Origin: Candidatus Nanopelagicales bacterium
Lineage (GTDB): Bacteria > Actinomycetota > Actinomycetes > S36-B12 > GCA-2699445
Direction: 5' to 3'
Assembly: GCA_037045355.1 (NCBI GenBank)
Contig: JBAOHO010000013.1
Span: forward strand, 124,001 to 188,000
Length of the DNA: 64,000 nucleotides
In this document: positions 34,701 through 41,872 of the stretch, piece by piece
How the letters are laid out: each line of letters begins with the position of its first letter
Numbering within the stretch: the stretch's first letter is position 1
Program-made: the position numbers and the translations under genes
The notes under the pieces: model-generated
The model's input: the letters and a program-made list of their open reading frames with translations, nothing else
Databases searched by the model: none
What the model was told of the DNA's origin: nothing

Positions 34701-34776
34701 CGTCACCTACGACGATCTGGTGGCTCCCGATCAGTTGCTGCGGGGTCATCCAGTGTCTCCGGCCGGCTCACAATAG
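31750..34776 (+). CDS. adnB: AdnB-type helicase-nuclease subunit
   Basis: 1008 residues; the ATG overlaps the adnA stop. The motor is a full SF1A helicase: Q motif region LSDEQLAAATAP, Walker A IVAGAGTGKTTVMAAR (Lys48), motif II VVLLDEYQDTSRAQRRML, motif III GDPCQAIYGWRGAS, motif IV region TINRRSLPSV, motif V MTMHAAKGLEFPVVALP and motif VI YVAVTRAKRELI. The C-terminal nuclease domain carries VVDWKTGTSAV (Asp940) and GQLVLYRAAWARM. AdnB is the lead motor of the AdnAB dimer, and both subunits cut one strand. It is followed by nudC and uvrD2, as in mycobacteria but without the intervening ion channel and mycoredoxin genes. Confidence 0.92.
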   Translation: MTQTAPSPTITPRDLPKLFGVPLSDEQLAAATAPLAPQLIVAGAGTGKTTVMAARVVWLLATGQVRPHQVLGLTFTNKAAGELRHRIRAATDRLGSGALPDDGGDPSVLTYHAFAGRLLSDYGPLLGVESDARLLADGQRARLAYSVACHPADIRGLTGNPTQLAERVRAMDDSCADMGISLAELRSHDTDLLRHLEQAGGPNGLTGKMVAAAEQRLALTVLTAQFRTAKRDAELIDFADQVRLADELAHVAPLVRDQVRSQFRVVLLDEYQDTSRAQRRMLQALFDGGHPVTAVGDPCQAIYGWRGASVTNIDEFPRHFPSSQGDAPVYSLTINRRSLPSVLAAANSVAADLRGFHRVAPLRAPADAGGGRVRCGLLAGWDDELVWLGDQLAETAARFAWSDMAVLCRSNDQVAAVVDHLRSIAVPCHVSSRRDLLALPEVVAVTALLRVLVDPYANPDLIHHLVGPRWRIGPVDLAILGRRARDLADPDSRPGGGLGDQPHSLLDAVHDPGCEPDYPYSPEARTRLAALVAELDQLASMSDRAPADTVSAIVDLLTPALLPLDSAQVPDSLPALVTMAQHFRGLDGSRTLSDFVAHLDDCARFSASPEEPPGPPGAGVAVMTMHAAKGLEFPVVALPFLSAGVFPAAQGSSRWVTSALALPPVVPDEPDPALELGFPGTAFTTADHDEYVAACRRDDRRDEDRLAYVAVTRAKRELIASGHWWGPTQQRPRGPSDYLRVLRDHCEPGAVTDWMADPGERPEPTSRAAELLRPWPQPAGRAAARELAEAISTAGPLTDRRWRERIRDLTAERHATPGTAVSPEVWSASALLSWLRDPEQYTDTMLRPMPRRPSAAARAGVAFHSWMEHRIGQQTLFDLPDSSDDDLFAAQLARTAYADRTPHAVEQPFVIAVSDLVVTGRIDAVFRVTDRDDFDWEVVDWKTGTSAVADPGQLVLYRAAWARMIGCDPRRVRATFVFLADGSHVTYDDLVAPDQLLRGHPVSPAGSQ

Positions 34777-34779
34777 GCT
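34774..34779 (+). promoter_or_regulatory. Leaderless -10 box TAGGCT for nudC
   Basis: TAGGCT overlaps the TAG stop of adnB and is followed by 8 nt and the ATG at 34788, so nudC-uvrD2 can be transcribed separately from adnAB. Confidence 0.55.
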
Positions 34780-34787
34780 GACCACCT

Positions 34788-35705
34788 ATGTCAGAACCCC
34801 CGTCGCTGCCACTGACAGTGCCGCCGTTGGACCGGGTCGCCCATCGCCGCAGCGACGCGGCGTGGCTGCGGGAGCAATGGCAGTCTTCGTTGGCCCGGGC
34901 TGCCGTGTTCGTCGGCGACCGGGTGCTGACCCGCGAGGGTCCTGACCCCGACGTGGCGTGGGTCTCACCCACCGATATCGCTCAGGAGCCGACGGGTGAC
35001 TGGGTGTTCTTGGGGCAGGACCTCGCGGGCGCGCCGTACTTCGCGGTGCATCGGTCCGGTGACGCCGTGCCCTCCGAACGACTGTTGGGGGTGCGCGAGC
35101 TCGGGCTCGCGCTCACCGACGACCCCGAACTCGGCATCGTCGTCGCCGCTGTGGCAGTGCTCAACTGGCACCGCCGCCACTCCCGCTGTGCCCGGTGCGG
35201 TGGCCCGACCGTGGTGGCCGACGCGGGCTGGACCCGTCGCTGTCCGGCCGATGACAGTCAGCACTTCCCCCGGGTGGATCCAGCGGTCATCCTGCTCGTC
35301 ATCGATGACTCCGATCGCGCGCTGCTCGGCCGTCAGTCGCGCTGGCCCCAGCAGTGGTACTCGACGTTGGCCGGTTTCGTGGAGCCCGGCGAAACCCTCG
35401 AGAACGCCGTTGAGCGTGAAGTCCGCGAGGAGTCCGGGGTCCCCGTCACGGACATCCGGTACCGCGGGAGCCAGCCATGGCCGTTCCCCGGCTCGCTCAT
35501 GCTCGGTTTTCACGCTACGGCCCTGGACACCGCCATCACCCCTGACGGCAGCGAGATAGCCGAAGCCCGCTGGTTCACCCGAGAGGAACTGTCCGAGAAC
35601 TGCGCGGCCGGGCACGTGCGGCTGCCACCGCGGTTCAGCATCTCCCGGTGGTTGATCGAACTGTGGTTCGGAGCCGCCCTGCCCGGTCAATGGTCCCGGC
35701 AATGA
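34788..35705 (+). CDS. nudC: NAD(+)/NADH diphosphatase (RNA deNADding) NudC
   Basis: 305 residues. The central zinc ribbon has CARCGGPTVVADAGWTRRC. The Nudix box is exact: GFVEPGETLENAVEREVREE then SGV (GX5EX7REUXEEXGU). It is followed by the NADH-diphosphatase signature SQPWPFPGSLM. NudC splits NADH or NAD into mononucleotides and in E. coli removes NAD caps from RNA. The zinc ribbon has three clear Cys (CARC...RRC) with an Asp/His-rich stretch, PADDSQHFPR, where the fourth would be, so the fourth zinc ligand is uncertain. The stop overlaps the uvrD2 start. Confidence 0.93.
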   Translation: MSEPPSLPLTVPPLDRVAHRRSDAAWLREQWQSSLARAAVFVGDRVLTREGPDPDVAWVSPTDIAQEPTGDWVFLGQDLAGAPYFAVHRSGDAVPSERLLGVRELGLALTDDPELGIVVAAVAVLNWHRRHSRCARCGGPTVVADAGWTRRCPADDSQHFPRVDPAVILLVIDDSDRALLGRQSRWPQQWYSTLAGFVEPGETLENAVEREVREESGVPVTDIRYRGSQPWPFPGSLMLGFHATALDTAITPDGSEIAEARWFTREELSENCAAGHVRLPPRFSISRWLIELWFGAALPGQWSRQ

Positions 35706-37783
35706 CCGACATCCTGGCCGGCCTCGACCCCGAGCAACGCCATGCCGCGGAAGCCCTCGACGGTCCGGTGCTCATCAAGGCGGGGCCGGGTTCGGGCAAG
35801 ACCCGCACGATCACACACCGCATCGCGCACGCTGTCCGCACCGGGCGCCACGACCCCTCCCGGTCACTCGCCGTCACCTTCACCGCCCGCGCAGCGGGCG
35901 AACTGCACTCCCGGCTGGCCCAGCTCGGTGCGGGAGACGTCGCCGTTCGAACCTTCCACTCGGCTGCGCTGCGTCAGCTGCGGCACTTCTGGGCCGACAC
36001 GATCGGAGGAACACCGCCCCGCATCGAGGCCGATCGCGCCGGGCTGCTCAGTCAGGCGGCGCGTGACACGTCGCTCCCCAGCGACCGCGACCATCTCGCT
36101 GTGTTCACCACCGAACTCGACTGGCTCAAGGCCAACTGCCTCACCGCGGACGAGTACCCGGTGCGCGCGAAGGAGCGCGACACCGGCGGCTTGCCCGCCA
36201 CGGACATCGGGGCGGTCCTGCAACGCTACGAAACCGTCAAGTCCGAACGCTCGGTCATGGACTTCGACGACGTCCTGTTGGTCACCGTCGGTTTGCTCAC
36301 CACGCGCAGTGATGTGCGCGAGACAGTCCGCCGCGCCTTTCGCTGGTTCACCGTCGACGAATACCAAGACGTCAGTCCGCTGCAGCAGCGACTGCTCGAC
36401 CTGTGGGTCGGCGACCGCGACCAGATCTGCGTCGTGGGCGACGCCGCGCAGACCATCTACCAGTTCGCCGGTGCCGATCCCACCCTGCTGGCTGGATTCC
36501 CACGGCGCTACCCGAGTGCCACTGTCGTCGAACTGCCCACCACGTACCGCTGCGCGCCTGCCATCGCCGCGGCAGCCAACCGGCTGGGCCGCGACCTGCC
36601 CGGGGCGCTGCAACTGCGCAGTGCCGGCACCGACCCGGGCCGGACCAGGGTGCTGAGCTTCCCGACGGACACCGTTGAAGCGCGTGGCGTTGCCGACGAG
36701 ATCGCGGGTCTGATCAGATTCGGGCAGTCACCCTCCGACATCGCGTGCCTCTACCGCATCCATCGCCAAGGTCGAGTGCTGCAGGACGAGATGCGCCGCC
36801 GGGAGATCCCGTTCAGCACTCGCGGCGGCGACCGGTTCTTCGAACGGCCTGAAGTGCGCGAAGCCGTGACCCGCTACCGCGGCGAACTGCGCGTCCAGCC
36901 CGACGCTTCGGCGCCCGAGATCATGGCTGCGGTGCTCGCGGCCATGGGTCACGAACCGACCCCGCCGGACAGTCCTGGAGTTCGCGACCGGTGGGAATCC
37001 CTCGCAGCCCTCGCCGCCCTGTATCCGAGCGCGACCAATGACGCGTCAGGGCTCGTCGCCACCGGCGCGCAGGGACTCGACGAACTGCAGCAGCGCGGGA
37101 CCGACAACCAGTCCCCACCGCCGGCGGGCGTCAGCCTGCTCACGTTGCACGCCGCCAAGGGCCTCGAATGGGACACCGTCTTCATCATCGGTGCGGATGA
37201 CTCCTCCCTGCCGTATTCACGGGCGGAGTCATCGGATGCTCGCCTCGAGGAGCAGCGGCTCGCGTACGTCGGGTTCACCCGGGCGAAGCGTCGACTCGTT
37301 GTCTCGTGGACGACCGAGACCACCCGTGGCGGCAGGCAGGGGCCCTCGCCCTATCTGGCGGCACTGGATGGCTCCGGGACGGTTCCCGAGTTCCCCGCGC
37401 CACCTGTTGCGCAACCCGCGACCGACGATCACTGCGATCGGGCCGGTGCCGGCCTGCCGCCGGCTCGGTGCACCCGTTGTCACCGGGCCCTTGTGACGGG
37501 GAGGGAGCGGGTGCTGGGTCACTGCGAATCCTGTGGCTCACCTGCGGACGATCGACTCGTCGCTGAGTTGACCGCTTGGCGCGACCGCACGGCCGATGCC
37601 GCCGGGCTGCCCGGGCATGCCGTGCTGACCGATACGACACTGCGCGCCATCGCAGAGCGGATTCCCCGTGACCCGGTTGCGCTCGGTGAGATCCCCGGCA
37701 TGTGGCCCCACCGGATCGCCGACCACGGTTCCGCCATCCTGGCCATCGTGGCGGGTCGGGCTACAGCAGATCCTCGTCCATGA
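35702..37783 (+). CDS. uvrD2: ATP-dependent DNA helicase UvrD2
   Basis: 693 residues; the ATG overlaps the nudC stop (ATGA). SF1 motifs: IKAGPGSGKTRTITHRIA (Lys33), VTFTARAAGELHSRL, FTVDEYQDVSPLQQRLLDLW, VVGDAAQTIYQFAGADP, LTLHAAKGLEWDTVFIIGAD and LAYVGFTRAKRRLVVSW. The C-terminus has the UvrD2 hallmark Cys4 motif C-x2-C-x14-C-x2-C (CTRC...CESC), followed by an HRDC domain ending GEIPGMWPHRIADHGSAILA. In mycobacteria UvrD2 is an essential 3'-5' helicase whose tetracysteine motif is needed for unwinding. Its last 23 bp overlap the end of the convergent ABC1 gene. Confidence 0.95.
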   Translation: MTDILAGLDPEQRHAAEALDGPVLIKAGPGSGKTRTITHRIAHAVRTGRHDPSRSLAVTFTARAAGELHSRLAQLGAGDVAVRTFHSAALRQLRHFWADTIGGTPPRIEADRAGLLSQAARDTSLPSDRDHLAVFTTELDWLKANCLTADEYPVRAKERDTGGLPATDIGAVLQRYETVKSERSVMDFDDVLLVTVGLLTTRSDVRETVRRAFRWFTVDEYQDVSPLQQRLLDLWVGDRDQICVVGDAAQTIYQFAGADPTLLAGFPRRYPSATVVELPTTYRCAPAIAAAANRLGRDLPGALQLRSAGTDPGRTRVLSFPTDTVEARGVADEIAGLIRFGQSPSDIACLYRIHRQGRVLQDEMRRREIPFSTRGGDRFFERPEVREAVTRYRGELRVQPDASAPEIMAAVLAAMGHEPTPPDSPGVRDRWESLAALAALYPSATNDASGLVATGAQGLDELQQRGTDNQSPPPAGVSLLTLHAAKGLEWDTVFIIGADDSSLPYSRAESSDARLEEQRLAYVGFTRAKRRLVVSWTTETTRGGRQGPSPYLAALDGSGTVPEFPAPPVAQPATDDHCDRAGAGLPPARCTRCHRALVTGRERVLGHCESCGSPADDRLVAELTAWRDRTADAAGLPGHAVLTDTTLRAIAERIPRDPVALGEIPGMWPHRIADHGSAILAIVAGRATADPRP

Positions 37784-39101
37784 AGCCGGGCACCCAGCGC
37801 TCCATCTCGGGGCGCACCGGGATCGTCGCGTCCAGTTGACACGTCACGCCGGTGGCACCGATCCACACCCGGTGGATCAGCGCGTAGCTGGGCGGCAGGT
37901 TCAATTTCAGGCCCACCGTGAAGTCGGCGCCCCGGGGATCCTTGACCCGCTCGAAGAGGCCCCGCAGCCACTGCCGTGAGTAGTGGAACTCCTCGACCTG
38001 CAGGGGTTCGATGAACGGGGTCAGATAGTCCAGCAGGCGGTCAGCGTCCAATGTGATGTGGGGCCGCACGAATCCCTCGGCCGTGAGGCCGGCCAGGACG
38101 GTGTCGGCGTCGCCGGCCATCGCGATGCGCATCAACCGTCCCACGGCCCGGGGCATGCCGTCGGGCAGGTGGGCGACCGCTCCGAAGTCGAGGACCGCGA
38201 GTCGTCCGTCGGGCATGATCCGGAAGTTGCCGGGATGGGGGTCGGCGTGCAGCAGTCGGGCCCGCTCCGGGCTGCAGAGCAGGAATCGCTGGTACAGCAG
38301 CCCCGCGTGATCGCGCTCCTCACGTGTTCCCTTCGCTATCACGTCGGCCAACGGGCGGCCCTCCACCCATTCCGTGACGAGAACGTTCGGCGCGGCCGAC
38401 AGAACATGCGGGATCACGAAGTCAGGGTCGTCGTCAAAGGCAACCGCGAAGGCTCGCTGGGACTGGGACTCTGTGAGGTAGTCGAGTTCCTCGAGGACCC
38501 GCTCCCGCAACTCTTCGAGCAGCGGTTTCATGTCGAGGCCAGGGACCGCAGTGCCGAACAGTCGGCCCATGCGGACCATCTGTTTCAGATCGCTTGCCAG
38601 CGCCTTGGCGGCTCCGGGGTACTGGACCTTGACTGCGACGTCGCGGCCATCACGCCACACTCCCCGGTGGACCTGTCCGATGCTGGCGGCGGCTGCCGGC
38701 TGGTCGTTGAACTCGGCGAACCGGTCGCGCCAGTCGGCCCCCAGTTGGTCGGCGAGCACTTCGTGCACGGTCTCGGCGGGCAGCGGGGGAGCGGCCTCCT
38801 GCAGCCGGGTCAGGGTCGCGCGGTAGGGCCCGGCCATGTCCTCGGGGAGCGCGGCCTCGAAGATGCTCATCGCCTGGCCGACTTTCATGGCCCCGCCTTT
38901 GAGTTCACCGAGCACCTTGAACATCTGTTCGGCGGAGCGTTGCTGCAACTCGGTGGTAACCGCCTCGGCGGGCTTGCCGCCCATACGTTTACCGAGGCCC
39001 ACCGCGGCTCGCCCCGCATGTCCGATCGGCAGGGCGGCCAGCCGCGCACTGCGCGTCAGGGTGCGCCGGGGGAGTTGGGCCACGACGACATTCTCGCCCA
39101 C
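37761..39101 (-). CDS. ABC1/UbiB-type atypical kinase
   Basis: 446 residues. The family's KxGQ motif is GGAMKVGQAMSIFEAALPED. The Ala-rich loop is AAASIGQVHRGVWRDG, the ATP-site Lys is in VAVKVQYPGA, and the catalytic and metal motifs are HADPHPGNFRI and AVLDFGAVAHLPDG. UbiB-family proteins act as ATPases in quinone or other isoprenoid-lipid metabolism. This one is the conserved neighbour of uvrD2 (Rv3197 in M. tuberculosis). A GTG start at 39101 is used, but another in-frame GTG 18 bp downstream is equally possible because neither has a good ribosome-binding site. Confidence 0.88.
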   Translation of the reverse strand: MGENVVVAQLPRRTLTRSARLAALPIGHAGRAAVGLGKRMGGKPAEAVTTELQQRSAEQMFKVLGELKGGAMKVGQAMSIFEAALPEDMAGPYRATLTRLQEAAPPLPAETVHEVLADQLGADWRDRFAEFNDQPAAAASIGQVHRGVWRDGRDVAVKVQYPGAAKALASDLKQMVRMGRLFGTAVPGLDMKPLLEELRERVLEELDYLTESQSQRAFAVAFDDDPDFVIPHVLSAAPNVLVTEWVEGRPLADVIAKGTREERDHAGLLYQRFLLCSPERARLLHADPHPGNFRIMPDGRLAVLDFGAVAHLPDGMPRAVGRLMRIAMAGDADTVLAGLTAEGFVRPHITLDADRLLDYLTPFIEPLQVEEFHYSRQWLRGLFERVKDPRGADFTVGLKLNLPPSYALIHRVWIGATGVTCQLDATIPVRPEMERWVPGFMDEDLL

Positions 39102-39174
39102 TGTGCGCGGTCGCGCTCATCGACGTCCGCCGACGATCGGTAGACCGGGGTGACCCACACCGACCAGCCTCTGG

Positions 39175-40020
39175 TCAGGTCGGGTGATCACCGACCAACG
39201 GCCACCAGCATCCGCAGGCTGGATGTCTGGCGACCTGGGTCGGGAGCGGCTGCAGGGCGTCGAGGTCACAGGTCCAGTACTGAGAGTGCAGTGCCGAGTC
39301 TCCGGTCTCGAGATGCTGCACGATGCCGCGCACCGCCACAGCGCTCGCGTGCCCCATGAGGACGGGGTCCGGCTGTGGCGAGGTTGTCCTGCGCAGTTGT
39401 TCCGACAGCGCTGGCCACTGTCGGTCTCGGTCGCACCGGCTCAGATGCAGGCACTGCAGGCACGCCGTGGCGCCGGGGACGACCAGCGGCCCCACCCGAA
39501 CGGAATCCGGGCGGGGAACCACGACCAGGTGAGGCGTGTCGGATCCCATCCAGCGCTGGATGGTGGTCGGGGAGGGCCGCCCGACATGGATCTCGAGCAC
39601 CGCATCGCCGCGTCGGTCGACAACCGGCACACCAGCGGCCCGCAACGAAATGCGCAGGGGCTCGCTCAGATCGTCGTCGCCGGACACTGCCACCGCTGCG
39701 GACCCGCGGCGCTCGATGCGGTCGAAGGCATCGAGACCGCGGGCGGCGCGGCTGAGGTAGGCGCGAGCGCCGGCATCACCGTGCACAGACGCCAAGGCTC
39801 GCCAATGCCGCAGATCTACCAAGGCGCCGACCTCCTGCAGGGTGCGAACGCCGACCCCGTCGTGGTCGGTGCCGCGGGCCGCCGCCCGTAGCGGGCCGCT
39901 CAGATGCTCGGGGAGGTCGGCTGGTGTCGGATCGAAGGCCACGCGCAGGCCGGTGGCTCCGGTCAGCAGCGGACGCCAGGGATGGAGGCGAAGAAGTTCA
40001 TGGGTCGTCACGACGGTCAC
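39175..40020 (-). CDS. Orphan cyclodehydratase-like (TOMM leader-binding/E1-like) protein
   Basis: About 281 residues. The C-terminal half has DTPHLVVVPRPDSVRVGPLV, PGATACLQCLHLSRCDRDRQ, WPALSEQL and the end CGCWWPL. This resembles the C-protein (ocin-ThiF/E1-like) part of azoline-forming cyclodehydratases, including the CLxC pair that holds zinc with the final Cys residues. No YcaO gene and no obvious precursor peptide are close by. From memory, homologues sit here in many actinobacteria (Rv3196-like), so it is probably a housekeeping paralogue. The start is uncertain (GTG 40020 or 40011); a much longer upstream frame overlaps a coding gene and is rejected. Confidence 0.72.
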   Translation of the reverse strand: MTVVTTHELLRLHPWRPLLTGATGLRVAFDPTPADLPEHLSGPLRAAARGTDHDGVGVRTLQEVGALVDLRHWRALASVHGDAGARAYLSRAARGLDAFDRIERRGSAAVAVSGDDDLSEPLRISLRAAGVPVVDRRGDAVLEIHVGRPSPTTIQRWMGSDTPHLVVVPRPDSVRVGPLVVPGATACLQCLHLSRCDRDRQWPALSEQLRRTTSPQPDPVLMGHASAVAVRGIVQHLETGDSALHSQYWTCDLDALQPLPTQVARHPACGCWWPLVGDHPT

Positions 40021-40172
40021 TTTGCGCCGCGCCGGTCCAGATCCGATCGGCCATCCACAGGCCGTGACGCTGTGTCGCCAAGCGATCGCGTTCGGCGTCG
40101 ACTTCCGGACGCCGGCATCGCCCCTGAAAATCGCCGCATGGCCCCCACCCGGATACCGACGACGTCGGGGGT

Positions 40173-40178
40173 TACTCT
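40173..40178 (+). promoter_or_regulatory. -10 box TACTCT for the DUF5679 gene
   Basis: TACTCT lies 50 bp before the ATG at 40229, giving a leader of about 44 nt that ends in GAGGAGG. Confidence 0.45.
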
Positions 40179-40228
40179 TGCACGCGCGATGGTCGGCAGC
40201 CGCCGACCCCGACGAGGAGGCATCAACG

Positions 40229-40387
40229 ATGGCCGAGGAATACAGCGGCACTGCGTACTGCGTGAAGTGCAAGGAGAAGCGTGACTTCACCGGTGAGGTG
40301 TCGGTCAACGCCAAGGGCACACGCATGGCCAAGGGCAAGTGCCCGGTCTGCGGCACCACCGTCGCCCGGATTCTGGGCAAGGCCTGA
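40229..40387 (+). CDS. DUF5679 small zinc-ribbon protein
   Basis: 52 residues with GAGGAGG 8 nt upstream of the ATG. Two CxxC pairs, YCVKCKEKRDF and GKCPVCGTTVARILG, form a rubredoxin-like zinc knuckle, separated by a basic segment (NAKGTRMAKG). Such proteins are conserved in actinobacteria and annotated DUF5679; in mycobacteria a similar tiny gene (Rv3196A) lies in the same neighbourhood. Nucleic-acid or ribosome association is plausible from its size and charge but unproven. It is followed by a hairpin. Confidence 0.85.
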   Translation: MAEEYSGTAYCVKCKEKRDFTGEVSVNAKGTRMAKGKCPVCGTTVARILGKA

Positions 40388-40395
40388 TCTGAGCG

Positions 40396-40418
40396 GAGGG
40401 GGGCCACACCAGCCCCTC
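40396..40418 (+). terminator. Possible terminator after the DUF5679 gene
   Basis: GAGGGG (40396-40401) pairs with CCCCTC (40413-40418) around an 11-nt loop, followed by CCCGCCTTTCC. It is a moderate stem with a poor T tract. Confidence 0.4.
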
Positions 40419-40440
40419 TCCCGCCTTTCCACACGGTGGC

Positions 40441-41823
40441 ATGAGTACCCATAGACCGGCGCCGCCGGATTTCGACACCGCCGCGGCCCGCGCCGCCGCC
40501 ACCATTGCGCAGTGGCCGGTCGGTGAGCCCATCCGGCTCGCCAAGCGAACCTCGAATCTCTTCCGCTCCCGCGATGCTGTCTCGCACCGTCTCGACCTCG
40601 GTGCGTTCGACGGTGTCTATGACGTCGATGTCGAGCGGCGCACCGCCTCCGTCGGTGGGCTGACGACCTACGAGGACCTGGTGGCCGCCACGCTCCCGTA
40701 TGGCCTGGTCCCGCTGTGTGTCCCGCAGTTGCGCACCATCACCCTCGGCGGTGCCGTCACCGGGCTGGGGATCGAAGCGGCCAGCTTCCGCAACGGCCTG
40801 CCGCATGAGTCCGTCCTCGGCATGGATGTGCTGACAGGTGCGGGTGAGATCGTGCGCGCGGAACCAAACGGCCCGCACAGCGACCTGTTCTTCGGATTCG
40901 CCAACTCCTACGGGACTCTCGGGTATGCGCTTCGGTTGGACATCGAGCTCGAACCAGTCCCGGCGCAGATGGCATTGCGCCACACGGCGTTCGGGTCCAC
41001 CACGGACATGGCCGAGGCGATCGGCGAGATCGTCGTCGGAGGCAAGTGGCAGGACGAGTCTGTCGACTACGTGGACGGCACGGTGTTCGCCGGCAACGAG
41101 ATGTACCTGACGACGGCGCGCTACGTGGATGACATGGGCCCGTCTTCGGACTACACCGGCATGGACATCTACTACCGGTCGATCCGGCGGCAAGCGTCCG
41201 ATCGGCTGACCACACTGGACTACCTGTGGCGCTGGGACACCGACTGGTTCTGGTGTTCTCGGGCCATGGGGGCGCAGAACCCGACCGTGCGGCGACTGTG
41301 GCCGAAGTCCAGGCTGCGCAGTGACGTCTACTGGAAGATCGTGGCCTTCGAACGGCGGCACAACATCACCAACCGGATCGCGGTACGACGAGGCCGCCCG
41401 CAGCGCGAAGCGGTCGTGCAAGATGTCGAGGTCCCGTTGGCCGCACTGCCGGAGTTCATGGACTTCTTTCACCACGAGGTGCGGATCGAACCGGTGTGGG
41501 TGTGCCCGCTGCGTCAGCGTGATCCCGATGCGGTGTGGCCGTTGTACCAGTTCGACCCGAACGGCATCTACGTCAACGTGGGTTTCTGGTCCAGCGTCGA
41601 ACTCCCCCCCGGCGTCGAGCCAGCGGCGGGGACGGTCAACCGCGCGATCGAGAAGAAGGTCACGCAGTTGGGTGGACGCAAGTCGCTGTACTCCACGGCC
41701 TACTACGACCGAGACGAGTTCTACGACATCTACGGCGGGGACACCTACTGGCGGCTGAAAGACCGCTACGACCCCGAACGGCGGTTGCTCGATTTGTACG
41801 CCAAGTGCGTGCGTTCCTCGTGA
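40441..41823 (+). CDS. tmsA: FAD-binding oxidoreductase for 10-methyl fatty acids (TmsA/BfaA-like)
   Basis: 460 residues. A FAD_binding_4 domain at the N-terminus (GVYDVDVERRTASVGGLTTY and VPQLRTITLGGAVTGLGIEA, the flavin-pyrophosphate loop) is followed by a DHCR24-like C-terminal part (YVNVGFWSSVELPPGVEP, YDRDEFYDIYGGDTYWRLKD and YDPERRLLDLYAKCV). The immediate downstream gene is a cyclopropane-type fatty-acyl methyltransferase. In Mycobacterium and Corynebacterium this pair makes tuberculostearic acid: the methyltransferase forms a 10-methylene chain from oleoyl lipid, and the flavoprotein reduces it to 10-methyl. The assignment rests on domains plus the pairing. No strong ribosome-binding site is seen before the ATG. 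Confidence 0.82.
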   Translation: MSTHRPAPPDFDTAAARAAATIAQWPVGEPIRLAKRTSNLFRSRDAVSHRLDLGAFDGVYDVDVERRTASVGGLTTYEDLVAATLPYGLVPLCVPQLRTITLGGAVTGLGIEAASFRNGLPHESVLGMDVLTGAGEIVRAEPNGPHSDLFFGFANSYGTLGYALRLDIELEPVPAQMALRHTAFGSTTDMAEAIGEIVVGGKWQDESVDYVDGTVFAGNEMYLTTARYVDDMGPSSDYTGMDIYYRSIRRQASDRLTTLDYLWRWDTDWFWCSRAMGAQNPTVRRLWPKSRLRSDVYWKIVAFERRHNITNRIAVRRGRPQREAVVQDVEVPLAALPEFMDFFHHEVRIEPVWVCPLRQRDPDAVWPLYQFDPNGIYVNVGFWSSVELPPGVEPAAGTVNRAIEKKVTQLGGRKSLYSTAYYDRDEFYDIYGGDTYWRLKDRYDPERRLLDLYAKCVRSS

Positions 41824-41872
41824 CTGCCGCGCCCGCAACCGCCATGATGGCCGCAATGAGGAGGAACCCCCG

